Shown here piece after piece: positions 11,632 through 23,306 of a DNA stretch of 64,000 nt. The stretch is taken from NCBI GenBank assembly GCA_025331435.1, contig JAIWNI010000102.1, positions 36,465 to 100,464 of the forward strand, written 5' to 3'. Both the position numbers and the translations under genes were made by a program. The notes under the pieces are model-generated. The model was not told the origin of the DNA, did no database searches, and was given only the letters and a program-made list of their open reading frames with translations. Origin of the DNA: Choanephora cucurbitarum. Its lineage: Eukaryota > Mucoromycota > Mucoromycetes > Mucorales > Choanephoraceae. How positions within the stretch are numbered: position 1 is the stretch's first letter; each line of letters begins with the position of its first letter.

Positions 11632-12974
11632 ATAAACTTATTTTGGTGTAATCTATACAGCCTATTCTATTTTTCGGAAGATTGCTTCCTATCTATACCA
11701 GATTTTTTGAAGCTATTTCTTGATTTGCTGTTATGACTGATTTTCTTCTTTCCACACATAAGCTCTCAGATAGTACAGATAGGGTCAGATTGTTTGACTT
11801 TTTTTATCCAAGTGATACAGCGTGGTTGGCGACCTATTGACCATTCCATAAAAATAAAGGTAAATGTTGTCATTTTCAAAGTCTTGCGTTGAGATTTTTG
11901 TTGATTACACATCAACAGATCTTCATTTATGCCTAAATTAACTGTTTGAGAAGCATCAAGAGTTCTTGATTGATAGAAATAAACCCCAATGTCTTTTCTG
12001 CTCAAGCAGTTTTTCTAAGCACTAGTGAGAATGACTTGCAAGCCCAACATCCCATTTGAAAAAGTGATTAGATATCAGCCAGAGCAAAAGCGACAGTTGA
12101 GGCATCTACCTTCTTTATGCCAGCGTCTACTGTAATACAGATAATGGTGCTCATAAACAGCCTATAAGCTAGTTGTACAACCAAAGCACTATTACAGCCT
12201 TAGACTATTGGATTTATACTGGCAACTTATTTTGAGGCGTCCTTTAAAAAGAGAATGATTTCATTGAAAATCCTAAAGACTGATGCTTTAGAACTTTGTG
12301 AGAAGCAATAGACTTTATCTTCATCATCAGTAACAAATAAACAAACAAAAAAAACACGATTTCCTTATATGAAGTTTACTTTTTCTTTTTCTTTTATAAA
12401 GATGAAGCTGATACAAGGCTTGGTTTTAGAAAATGGTACTTGAAATCAATTCCTTTTTTTGGAGCAACAATGAAAGTCTAAGTTTGAAACGAAACAACAA
12501 ACATCGACTACTCTTTTCGTGTGTTCCATATATTATTTAAGCAAGGAAGTACTAAAAGCATTTTTGGCCAATCAACCAGCCTTAAAAGAAAAAGATAAGA
12601 TACTAAGTTTAAGGTTCATTCGTAGACAATCAATATCTACAACATTACAAATATATGTTGCAAATCTATTAAAAAAAAGCTCATAACTAGCTATTTAGCT
12701 CAAAATTGCAAATAAGTGCATCAAGGTTAGGAAAAGTAATAACATCCAAGCACATTTATGTCTAGACCATCTGTTGTTTCACAGAAAAAAAAAGAATCAT
12801 GATTCGCTTTCTATAAGACGCCTTTTAATGTGTGTATCAATAAATTACAAATGAATGAATGCATGGCAAAATGTATGTGCAAGTTGTATGACTGCTTAAG
12901 GTATATATATGTATATATATGTGTGTATAAGTGGGTGTATATGAAGAATGCATAAAAGAGAAAAGAAACGGATA
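11632..12974. other. Intergenic between converging genes
   Basis: This is 1.3 kb between the INTS4 stop and the Mga2-like stop. It is AT-rich and carries one TA/TG microsatellite near its right end. A 79-residue minus frame at 11766-12005 has no family features. Confidence 0.45.
12901..12940. repeat. TA/TG microsatellite
   Basis: A short run of alternating TA and TG units, seen directly, lies in the 3' flank of the Mga2-like gene. Confidence 0.8.
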
Positions 12975-15619
12975 TCAAAAAGACAAAAAACTATTGCAGA
13001 GCATTTCTAGCTTTGGTAATCCGAAATAACCATGAGCCTGTAAACCAAGTAATGCGGCTATGACTAGAAAGTCAAAGAATGGCTGAACGTTAGCCTTATC
13101 GCAAAGTATCGACATCCGAAGACAGCACAGGCAATGATCTACCGTGTTTATGTTTGAAGGGACTAAATCTGTTGAGGCGATAACATGGATTGAGTCAGTG
13201 ACACTCAAACCAGGGAATAGCCAACTCATATGATCATGTTTTCTAGAAACCAATTCCCGCCATGTTGAGTTCTTCTGATACAAATCAAGTAAATCTAAAA
13301 GATCCGAATCTTCTTTGCCACATGACACAGACGGCAAGCCCCAATTAGATGAGAGATTTGTACTAGCACCTGCATAAAGTAAAATGTGAACAAGATTGTT
13401 TGATTTTAGTTGACAAGCGAAATGAAGAGCTGTCACTTTGTTTCTGTCTTGCATATTCAGTAACCTCAGCAGTTCCTCTTTTGGACGGCACTGATAGTTC
13501 TTGATGATTGCCTTGACTAGTGCTTCGTTATTGAGCAAGACAGCCAAATGAAGTAATGTGTGACCATTAGTGTTTACTTGTGTATAGTCTACTGCTGTAT
13601 CTGATCGCTCAACTGCTTCTAGAACAGAGCTTTGATAAGAGTCTTGCCGATCACCTTGAACGATACGCATGGCAACATGCTTTGCATCCTGCAGTTTTCC
13701 TGTCATCTTTAGACCGACTACTTGTAGAGCCAGCTCCAGTAATGCCCTATCGCTTGCATCGTAGTATATGAAGATAGCCACATCCTGACCTTCTAGCACA
13801 AGCGGATGTTCTTTAAATGAAACAACCACTGGCCCAGTCTGTGTGGCAGGTGGTAATACGCAGACCATCGTGTTGGCATTCCAATGGATAGTTGTAGCAG
13901 CGTGTTCCCCAAACATGCAAGTTAAGCCTCGGTAGAATCCGGAGCCCAAGAGAGTCACTTCAATGCCACCATATGTGGGTCCTTGTGACGGGACAAGACG
14001 ATCAAGTTGAGGCACAGTGTCAAGCATTGAATTGATAAGTGTGTTGGTTGACATGTCAGCCGGTGCAAATCCTTTCACAGTTCGGCGACGCCGGTTGTAA
14101 GGCCATTCTTCGCTCTGACTAGCTGTTGGAAATACAGATAGTTCTGGTTGAATTGGGAGGAAATCATTTGAGATGAGATATGTAGATTCAAAGTTAGTGG
14201 GTGTGCGTGTATGAACATCTTCTTCGCTGCAGTCATCTTCTTCCATTGGCATTGCATTTTCATCTGCAGTCATTGAACTTCGACGAGATATAGCTGGTGT
14301 TTGTGGAAGAGACGAGATACTTTCATCTCTTGACCGTTTGCGATACCCTTTTTGCTTAGAACCCTTATGGTCATCCGTAATCATGATAGGAGGAGATAAG
14401 CCAGTGGCCACTACACAGCCTTTGTAGTTTTTCATTGTGAAGGAAATTCTATTTTAATCTATTTTAGTCTCTAGTCTTTTTTTTTTTGGGCAAATAGAAA
14501 ACCAACCTAAAGCCCACTTTTTCATCATGATGTCTACAATAACACGTAATACGAGAAGGTAGAATAGCATCCCCTGAAGAGAAATCGACCAAAGTGTTGC
14601 AGTTGAACAGTAGGATCCGATTTCTTTCGGCCTCTATATCTTTTGGAAGTAAAGATGAATCAGATTTTGGTTTTCCATCTTTTGTTCGTTCGGCCCGTCT
14701 CCTCTATATTTAGCAAAAAAGAAATGGAGGGTGTATGAGTTTCTTGTCATTTTATCATTTGTTTTAAGCTTTAAATACCTCTCGTCCTACACAGCTGGCA
14801 CACATTCGAATTGGGTGATCCGTGTTACTAGCACATATCACCTTTGCTTCCAAATCCAACACTTTGGATTCGTCTGATACCATACTCAGCATTGGTCCGT
14901 CTATTGCTTTCGACTGTTGTTTTTGTTGGTTTCTACGCAATTTAGATCTTGCCAGCATGCTTTCGCTCAAACGAATATGAGACCAATCAAGTACTTTTTT
15001 TTCATCCTTTGTCATTAGTTGTATACACAACTTTATCTGGGTTTCAACACGCGACTTGGCGCCTGTTTTTGGCACACCAAGAATCCGAATCTCAAGATGC
15101 TCACTTTTTGTTTAGATAAGAGAAACAAGAAGAAGAGTATCAGTATCAATTGATACAAACTGAAACATTTCTAGTTTACCTATCATCTTTCAATGACATT
15201 GACTTTTCGGATTGACTGAAAAGTAAACAATAGAATAAAATTTAGAAACAAAGTAATCTTTGTTATGACAACTCTTACATGTCGCCATTTAAAAAGTCGA
15301 AAAAGAAATCATTGGTAGGTTCCTAAAAGTAAATGTTGCAAGATAAGCATGATAGTTATCCTTCTCTAACTATCACTACACTTACATGTACAATAGGCTC
15401 GAACTCCTTAAAATCATCGACATATTGCGAATTGGGTGAGGCAGATGCATTGTCCGAGAGTGAATCCAATGTCCTTGGAGATGATGCTTCAAAAACAGGA
15501 GATAGGGTCTGTAAAAGAGACAGATTGGCATCAGGTTCAAACAAATCTCTCAGATCTGTCTCATTCAGCGTTTGAATAGGGTTGATATATTGCTCATTTG
15601 TTGTGCAATAACTAAACAT
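12975..15619 (-). CDS. Mga2/Spt23-type IPT-ankyrin transcription factor
   Basis: In yeast Mga2/Spt23 are ER-tethered activators, released by ubiquitin/proteasome processing, that control fatty-acid desaturase and hypoxic genes. Six exons close in phase: 15619-15386, 15322-15279, 15215-15180, 15103-14779, 14703-14507 and 14448-12975, giving about 769 residues. Diagnostic stretches are GAKSRVETQIKLCIQL and the CxxC near the end of exon 4, ITCYCRHHDEKVGF in exon 5, and VVATGLSPPIMITDDHK in exon 6. These are followed by an IPT/TIG domain (RLVPSQGPTYGGIEVTLLGS) and ankyrin repeats (NGHTLLHLAVLLNNEALVK, VTALHFACQLKSNNLVHIL). The C-terminus has one moderately hydrophobic stretch (VQPFFDFLVIAALLGL), a weaker anchor than in yeast. 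An alternative start at 15712, with an intron removed before the shared sequence, is possible. Confidence 0.85.
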
Positions 15620-17360
15620 GATAGAGGAAGTAAACAGAACAAAAAAAGAGAAGAAAAGAGAGAGGATAAGTCTAATTCTGTACCTTTCTAACAATGCTGC
15701 ATTTATAGTCAAAAAGTGTGACTATCTTCAGGTTGTACACTTTCAAGATAGTGAATATACATGTTTTTATGTGTGTGGGAAATTGCCTAAAATTTGTTGA
15801 TAGTTAAAAGATAAAAGGCGCCCTTTTTTTGTCTTTTACATCAAACTTTGATACACAAAGACAAAGTAGTACATTGTTTCTACTAAAAAAATCAAACACC
15901 GGTTGGTTGGTTGGTCTGACCGCAAGGTGACACAAAGAAATTCAATACAAAAAAATATGAGAAAGAGAGGGAGAGGGAGTGTTGAAAGTTGATGTGCAGT
16001 GTGATCACTTTCACATGCAACTGTTATTTGAAAAGTATATAAAGACTCTCATATGGCTTTCTTTTTTCTTTCTTTTTTCTTCTTCTGTCTCTTCTTCTTG
16101 ACTCGCCTTTCTTTTTTTTTGTTTCTGTAAAAGAAAAAAAGGATATGTGAGAATGGGCTGACCTCTCATATAAATAAGCACTCTTTTTCCCTTGGGCTAG
16201 ATAGAGGAACAAGTATAATGTCCTACACTTTGCTGATGTTTCAAATTATCTATGAAAGTTTTAAGTTAATCCATGAGAATCCCTTATCTATACCTTGTCT
16301 CCTTTTTTAAAAAGAAAAGTTCTTTACTCTTTTATTTTTGCTTTGACATTTGCTGAAAGTCTTGCCGTTTAACTTGCTTAAAAGTATCTCTTTTTTTTTG
16401 TACAGTAAAAAGGAAGGGAGGGAAGAGGCTCAGTCTTTGATTTCTTTATCTGGCAATTGCTTAACCTAGTAATAAACAAGACGTAATGCAGATAAGTTTT
16501 CGGGAAAATGGTTGAACACTAAACTCAATTTGTCTTTTCTGACTTCCGGATCTGACAAAGACCTGGCTATTATATTCCAAAGAAAGAAAGAGAGAGAAAT
16601 CACCTTTAATAATCTTGTCAATGAAAACAGCTAATGATAAGAGCAAGAAAAAAAGAAGAAGAAAGACCAACTGAATAGTCAAGACCATCACTACTCAGGA
16701 AGTCATCAGGATATATGCCTTTCAGATGAATTAGGTAAGCTTATGACTAATTAGGCCTGACTTCATCCATAAAAGTTCATTCTATTCGTCTGACTGTGTA
16801 TACGCTCTATTCTTAATTATACATGTTGCTTCCACAAGTTTAAATTGACCACACCTTTTTTCAGAATATAACATATTATTGATGACATTTTGTTTGTCTT
16901 AGCTTCCACCATATTTATTCAATGAAATACCAAACAAATCGTCATAAAACAGAGCACCCTTGACCACATTCTCAAATTCATAATGGCAAATCGAGACAGC
17001 AGGTCAACATAAAAAGACAACATAGCGTTGATTTATTCTCCTCGTGATACTGAAACATGTATATGAAGATGTACCCTATTATATGCAGTTTTCTATACAA
17101 TAAAGTACATCTTTTTTTATCGAACTTTGTTTAAGAAATTTGATAGGAAATCTGACTTTCTTCCAATCCTACCACGGCAAAGATGTTGTGAAAGTGTGTT
17201 TGAATTAACCTATTGAGACAAAGTTAATATGTTCCTGCAAAAAAGAATAACTTTTATTGCCTTCAAAGTTGGAGACTTCAAATGTAGTGCAACAAAAACC
17301 TTGGTCTCTCTGCTTAAAGTCATATTTCAAATATGTTCATTTTGTGTGACAACACATATA
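15620..17360. other. Intergenic, no supported gene
   Basis: This is the promoter side of the Mga2-like gene, followed by pyrimidine-rich and A-rich sequence. A hydrophobic minus frame at 16461-16691 could be the start of a very small membrane protein, but I cannot close it with convincing splice sites. No RNA genes were recognised. Confidence 0.4.
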
Positions 17361-17379
17361 CAATAGTCTCTTTACTTAA

Positions 17380-17530
17380 GAGTGTGCATATTCTTGAGAA
17401 ATGCACTCTTATATTGAGCATACTCTTGAACCGAATGATATTTTAGTGCCTGAAGCGATTTTCAAGTTAAAGGTTTGCACACTTATATTAAGCATACTCT
17501 TAAATCAAACCCTTTAAACCGAACGACCAC
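17380..17530 (+). repeat. Dispersed repeat, copy 1
   Basis: About 150 bp here resemble 24288-24430 on the same strand. Shared landmarks in the same order are AAGAGTGT, AGAAAT(G/A)CACTCT, CATA(C/T)TCTT(G/A)AA, TTAGTGCCTGA, and a later TTGCAC.CTTA.ATTAAG block. The copies differ at many positions, so the family is old. It is not coding and its class is unknown. Confidence 0.6.
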
Positions 17531-17539
17531 TGCATGATT

Positions 17540-18880
17540 CAGGGACTTATCAAAATATGACAAACTTTGACTTCTTTGAAAGTTGTGGAAAAAAATGCTA
17601 AAAACTCCATTAAAAAAGTCAAGAATGAGAAACTTGTCAAAGCTTACAGTCAATGCTAAAAAGGCATGTAGTCTTCCAGTTACAGCTGTTTAACTTCAAG
17701 CTGCTCCTATAGACATGGGTGTTGATTAGGTTGTCGAGATCTCAAAACCTCTTGAAACCATCGTTAGTCTGGCTCGGACTACAGAAGCAGAAGTTTCAAT
17801 TAACAACACAAGTTAGGCGCCTCTCAAATGGCCAAGTATAATGCCGTGTACCTTTACTTCAGAATAATGGATAGTAGTGGTACGTGGTGCAAGATGAAGG
17901 CTTTAATGGAAGCAGTAATGATTGTGTAGAAGTGCAAGGCCATTACTTACAAGGCCAAAGTCGCTAGAGAGTATGCTAAGGGATACTTGGCCACCGATAG
18001 TGTTTCTATTGGTGCTCAAGGAAAACACAAAAAAAAGAGCTTCTATCCTCGATGATAAAGATATCAAGATACAGACAGTTGAATGGTTAAGAAGCTAGCC
18101 CAAAGCCAACAGAAAGCATCCCTGTTTTGGTGAATCAGATTTGAACTATCATTTTGCCAAGAAAAACAAAATATCCAACATTGAACAAGGAAGCGTTTGC
18201 TGATGGAAGTGTGGTATGGCCACTTTCTGCTGAATTGGTTGGAAGAAAACTTATTTCTTGAAGGCTTACCTCTTTTCAAAGTATTGCAAAGAGAACGAAC
18301 ATAAATGCAATTGAGATCAAGGATGGTAAGTCAAGCCAAGGTCATTTTTTTCTGACAAGGCATTTTATGTCGAGGGAAAATTCAACTATTAAGATTAGCA
18401 GAAGGTCTACTTTAAAAGAAAATGATGCAAGCAATATCGCAAAATATGTTCAGAGACTCATCCAGTAATTAAACATTATGTTTTTTAATAGCTTGAGCAG
18501 ATAGATATTAACATATGCGGTTAGAACGGTGAAGCTAAGAAGCATTCCATTAGTACAGAGGTATATTGTTAGCACAAACCCTCTTTTCGAATGGAAAAGG
18601 AAAGCACAATACGATAAGATATTGCAACAACACGGCAGCTTCAAACCATGGGTATTATGCATTACACCTATTGGCCTCTCAGCCAGACTTTCCTCAACAG
18701 AATTCTATTCTCGCCGAAACTATTGAACGCAGTAAATTCGTTTTTGGGCTTTATCCAAAGTTCGAGTGTAGCTGGATTGAGAGGTATTGATGAACTGCAA
18801 AAAGAGAAGCACTCTAAGAATGCAATTGTTCGTTCAATAACAATATTCATAGTTTCTTAGATAGCGCTTCTCCCATGGAT
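17540..18880 (+). mobile_element. Degenerate coding debris, probable transposon relic
   Basis: Short open stretches in all three plus frames are separated by stops: one around 17830-18040 with GYLATDSVSIGAQGKH, then WL.SQPKANRK-like text near 18090, and further blocks at 18240-18450 and 18540-18860. The pattern of one ancestral frame broken by many stops suggests a dead mobile element. The order of the fragments recalls large DDE transposases annotated in Mucoromycota and Rhizophagus, but I cannot place it firmly. Confidence 0.3.
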
Positions 18881-20647
18881 GAAAGAATCTTTGTTGACAA
18901 AAAGGCTTTTCAACAAAATCATTGCCTATATATAAGCCTATGCTCAGGTGAAAAATGTCAAAGAACCTTTGAGCAATTTTTGAAAGTATTACTTAATTTG
19001 GAAAAGGGGTTTGAAACTCGAAAATGTTCATTTCTTTAGGATGTGCTCTATAACAAGCAATTTAAAGATACAGATGCATATTTGATTGGGTTGTATTCTT
19101 ACATCTCAGACTACACATTGGCTTCTAAATGGTTTTTTTTTTCTTTCTCTTCTTTGTAAGTATTAGAATTACAAGTAGCAATAAGAGTAATTCAAGCATA
19201 TAACTTAAATGAGATTCATCAATAGAGTTTACTGCTTCCTTTTAGCATGTACATTTTTAGCAAGTACGCAGAAATAAAGAAATGCTATTTGTAATTATGA
19301 TAAGATTGCTCTTTTTTTTTCTTTAGAATTTTCTTCTTGTCATTTCAAGAATCTTTACTTACGGATTTAACCTCAACAATCATACAACAACAAATAGGGA
19401 GCTATTACGATTGGTAGTTCATCTTGAACTCAGCCAAGTGTAGCATTTAAACAGAGAATGTAAAATACCAGAAGTGGCAGGCTGAAAAGAGAAAAGGAAG
19501 TGTTACTTTCTCCTAATCTAAGTTATGCACCTGACTCTGTATTATATTTTGCATATAAAAGACATTGAACAAATAAAAATGATCTGATGAAATAATACTT
19601 GTTTGTAGCGAACTAGTGGCCAAGCAGGATTCAGGTACATCATTCAATTGAAAAAAGAGGCATGATATGTTGCCCATGTATGCATATATTCTCAAGTGAT
19701 GACACATAGGTGAACATCACGCTATTTAGCTCAAGTTCAACTTGTCTAAATACAAAAGAAGAAAAGAAAAACGTCCATTGAATTCTGTGATATCACCATA
19801 ATTTGAAGGTTGAAATCAGTTGATTGAAGATCAGCCAATCAGTTTTGATTGTGGTTGGCTTTTCTGGTTCTCCCGTTAGTTAGAGTGATAGGCTCTCTTA
19901 TATCGTATGATTGAGAGCCATTCTTTCTTAAAAAAGAAAGATTAAAGGTGCATTAATTTCCTTTTAGCTTATGTGAGAATAAGAGACTTGCAGAAACTAT
20001 ACACAAACAAAAGCAGTGGATTCATTACCTTATCATTGGCACTTCAGACCAATGTTCATTTCATCAACATTTGATTGCTTCTCAAAATTGGAGGGTGTAA
20101 ACCATTTAGATTCAAATTCCGGAATCACCCAATTGAAAGTATCACAAGCTACATCAATCCTAATCTGGCATTCAACCGAATTGGGAAAATAGAGATTGTG
20201 TGATCTCAAAAAAAAAAGAAAAACTCCCATTATCCCTATGTCTACTATCTGGCCTTCCACTTTTTATAAATTTACTTGCTCAACAACATTATTTGACTCT
20301 TCTTTTGCACAAATTCACATCAGTACTTGCATAGAATACTGCTTTTATTGCTAACACGGCTATCAAAGTTTAAAATTAATGAGGTGATTAATAAATGCCT
20401 TCTATGAATCGCCTTACCAAAGTTTCGGAATAAGGCTTTATCTCTTACGTCAAGCAAAAAAAAAATTATAGCATTTTTTTGTTATGCAATTTCATCGTTC
20501 AACGTTCGATCTTTTAGAAATGATTGGATACTTTTATACAAGAAAAATCAGGCCGTTTCTGAGATGAAAAAAATAAGGCACAAAATGCACATTGAATATC
20601 CGAAAAGAAACATGTTTATTTGGGTATCAAATGGTAAAAATATACAT
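18881..20647. other. Intergenic, nothing recognisable
   Basis: This is AT-rich sequence with only short chance frames (for example minus 19513-19707 and 20033-20260), neither with family features. The right end is the 3' side of the cyclin gene. Confidence 0.4.
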
Positions 20648-21538
20648 TCACTTTTCTAAACAGATATGCTTTGAAGCTGGCCAATCTTCTTGTTCTTCAA
20701 GTGGTCGCTTCTTAATTGTGTTATTGGGTAGTAAAGGAGGTGTGTTAAGAGGAGAGGCTGCAGCACTACTACTGCTACTACTACATACACCATTTGGCAA
20801 TGATACTTCACTACAACTGTCGTCGTCGCCATTAGTGCTGCGATCATCATCACCAGCTTTAGTCAGGGGACAAATGAATGGAACTGCGGATTTGTGTTGC
20901 GTATTTGAGGCGAAGGTGCTGTCTTTATGCTGCTGGATTGAATCTTGCTTTTGAATGTGCTGATACAGCAGAGAAACCCATTTGTCGTATAAAGGTTTGG
21001 AAACATAAAGTCGATAGTCAATGAGCTTGAGGAAGACCAGTTCGGAAGCAGTGATTTCAGCAACACTTAAGCTAGCAATTTTAGCCCATGTTTGAGTTCG
21101 ATAGTTTCGATCATGAAGATATTTAGAGGCAAGTATCAATGCAGCTAAAAACATACGTCGACTGCAAGAAACGAGACAGTGTGTGCTTGAGCTGACAAGT
21201 TTTTTGATACGAAAGATGTAAAACAAAGCAAGCTGAAGCATTGAATAAGTTGCCCTTGATCGTTGAAGTATTTCTCTGATAAACACTTTAGTGGGCAATA
21301 TAGGATTTTTTGTTGGCTTCTGCTTGTTGAGCCATATGGAGTCAATGATTTCCGCCGATATGTCAATCAGCCGATCAATCATCATAGATTTTTGTTGGCA
21401 AGGAGCATTTGAGAATGGATGATTTATTTGAAACAACGCTTTTTGAAGCGATGGTATATGAACTATGCCTCTGTAAGCATTTCTAAAGCAATCCAACGTA
21501 GAGTCTGTTAGGTATTTTTCGACAGTGTGTGAAGACAT
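20648..21538 (-). CDS. PHO85-type cyclin (Pcl family)
   Basis: This is an intron-less gene of 296 residues from the ATG at 21538. The centre carries a cyclin box of the Pho80/Pcl type, with the typical RRMFLAALILASKYLHDRNY stretch (about residues 127-146) followed by WAKIASLSVAEITASELVFL and LIDYRLYVS. Such cyclins activate the Pho85 (CDK5-like) kinase in phosphate, polarity or cell-cycle control. The N-terminal 120 residues match the helical lead-in of Pcl1/2-like members. The C-terminal 80 residues are low-complexity (Ser, Asp and Pro runs), likely a regulatory tail. Which Pcl subgroup it belongs to cannot be decided here. Confidence 0.85.
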   Translation of the reverse strand: MSSHTVEKYLTDSTLDCFRNAYRGIVHIPSLQKALFQINHPFSNAPCQQKSMMIDRLIDISAEIIDSIWLNKQKPTKNPILPTKVFIREILQRSRATYSMLQLALFYIFRIKKLVSSSTHCLVSCSRRMFLAALILASKYLHDRNYRTQTWAKIASLSVAEITASELVFLKLIDYRLYVSKPLYDKWVSLLYQHIQKQDSIQQHKDSTFASNTQHKSAVPFICPLTKAGDDDRSTNGDDDSCSEVSLPNGVCSSSSSSAAASPLNTPPLLPNNTIKKRPLEEQEDWPASKHICLEK

Positions 21539-21749
21539 AAAAGTAGTTAGAAAATGATAAAATAAAGAGAAAGAGAGAGAAAGAGAGAAAGGAAATCAGA
21601 AAAAAAAGGCCTGATATTTATTACAGAGCTTCCACTGCCATTTGAAAATCGTTGAGCGGGATTTAGAAACCAGTGGGTTGCTTTTTTTTTAGAATCATTT
21701 GGCCATTCGTTTGAGCTTCTTGTTATTTTATTTTACAATGAGCAATAAC

Positions 21750-22735
21750 ATGAGTACTTGCTCTTCTCTATGAAGACGGTACTGGTGGGATTCATGGCGA
21801 GCAAGGTCATGAAGCATCGAATTACGTTGAACACAAGTAATTTCTCTTGAAGAAATTGGCAGGTCTTTGAAGTGTATCAAAAACCAGGACATTCAGTGGA
21901 AGCCAACATATGAAAATGATCCTGAGAGAAATATCCCAGTTGAGAAAAAAAAACAAATAAGACTGCTCATAGAATAGTCAACCGTCTAAATGAAGCACAC
22001 AAGTCTCATTTGATCGATTCTTTTTTGACAAAGATTCTACGGCAACAATTCAGGACGTCATAGAAGTACTTGACTGCGAAGTTCACGGGGGTGGCCGAGT
22101 TTATGAAGGAGAAGTGCAACCTTACTGTTAGGATTGTAAGTCGATATCTTGTTGCCAGAAACAAAGAATGAAGCCCTTCAGAAACGTGCGAATTGTGCTA
22201 AGAAGTGGGCTCAAGATGGTATGGACCATATTGAGAACTGTATATTTGCTTATGAGTCTGGGTATGATATTAACATGTGTCGTAGTTGAGGCTGTTCATC
22301 ACGCGGCTCAAAGTCAATCACTGAGACTCTATCGACAAAAGCTACTTCGCATAATACTCTTGGCATAGCCTCGGCAATCAGTGTTATGAATATGAAGCTA
22401 AGAGAGTCTGGAAATTTGAAGAGAAAGAAAGTAGTGGGAGTTACGAAAAAAAGAAAAGCACCCGAGGATCAATTGTCTGTACCTAAGGGCACTACAGGTG
22501 AACACTATCTTCAGTTCATTAGTGATATCCATGGAGTTTTTAGAAATGAAAGGATCTTTTTCATCATTATGGATAATGCTACAATTCATGTCTCTGAAAT
22601 AATTGATTCGATAATCATGCAGTAAGGTTACACCCTCAGTGTACCTTCCAGAGTTAAACTCAACCAAAAAATTCTGGTCAATCTTAAGGTAAAACGAGCC
22701 AAACTTAGTGGAATAGAAATTCTTATTGTTTGACT
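21750..22735 (+). pseudogene. Decayed Tc1/IS630-type DDE transposase
   Basis: One ancestral coding region is readable across shifting plus frames. Near 22100 there is an HTH-like piece (FMKEKCNLTVRIVSRYL). Around 22490 GTTGEHYLQFISDIHGVF appears, then the catalytic block FFIIMDNATIHVSEII near 22556-22600 with its Asp still present. At 22640 the third motif is readable in another frame as YLPELN followed by FWSIL, with the usual PYSP part deleted. Multiple stops and shifts mean it cannot encode an active enzyme. The upstream end shows no clear terminal inverted repeat. Confidence 0.7.
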
Positions 22736-22967
22736 AATTGAGGCTATACCAATTATTCATCTTGGGAGTATCATTCGATATTCAGTAAATCAGTTTGAAA
22801 AATGTCAAAATAAAATGATCAAATGATTCTAAGAAAAAAAAAAAAGTTTCTAAATTCTGACCAACACTATATTTTTCAGGGAAAAAAATCAGTCGAATTT
22901 ATTTGATTGACCCATAAAACGTATGATATGTGCATATCTTTCTTTGTACATATGTGTATATCGACTA

Positions 22968-23306
22968 TCATTGGTACAAGTGTACTAAGCCGTACAACAA
23001 AGTATGAAATAGAATATAAGAAAGTAAGCCACCTAAAGCACCATCTAGAACTACATCGCGGTAGCCATTCACAAAGTAGATCTTGCTACCACCTGTCTTT
23101 ATCAGTAGTAGTGCTGACAAGACAATCCAACTTATAGCGTAGAACAAGAAGCCAGACAGATTGCGAAGACCCAAGATGCCAGCAGCAGATCCAGCTATGG
23201 CTGCAAAGCAAGAACGTATAAACTGAAGTTGTCGAGCATTATGCATAACGTGAGATTGTATGTATTTATGCGCGTCTTGGCCGAGTGTTGGTGGTGGGGC
23301 GTTCAT
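22968..23306 (-). CDS. EMC6: ER membrane protein complex subunit 6 (EMC6)
   Basis: A single exon of 112 residues, the usual length for EMC6, a core transmembrane subunit of the ER insertase that places tail-anchored and multipass proteins. The conserved start of the domain, NARQLQFIRSCFAAIAGSAA, is followed by GILGLRNLSGFLFY. Two further hydrophobic helices come next, with the GALGGLLSYILFHTLLYGLVH end that is typical of the family. Three membrane helices are predictable by eye (about residues 31-55, 57-72 and 88-112). There is no intron and no sign of damage. Confidence 0.92.
   Translation of the reverse strand: MNAPPPTLGQDAHKYIQSHVMHNARQLQFIRSCFAAIAGSAAGILGLRNLSGFLFYAISWIVLSALLLIKTGGSKIYFVNGYRDVVLDGALGGLLSYILFHTLLYGLVHLYQ

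Noticed and set aside
11766..12005. 79-residue minus-strand frame between INTS4 and the Mga2-like gene
   Set aside because: Not similar to anything I know, and in a convergent 3' region.
16461..16691. Hydrophobic minus-strand frame that could start a tiny membrane protein
   Set aside because: It opens with a fine membrane helix, but the possible splice sites give either an immediate stop or a very short tail. Not supported enough to call.
20033..20260. 75-residue minus-strand frame
   Set aside because: No family features, and no exon partners on either side.
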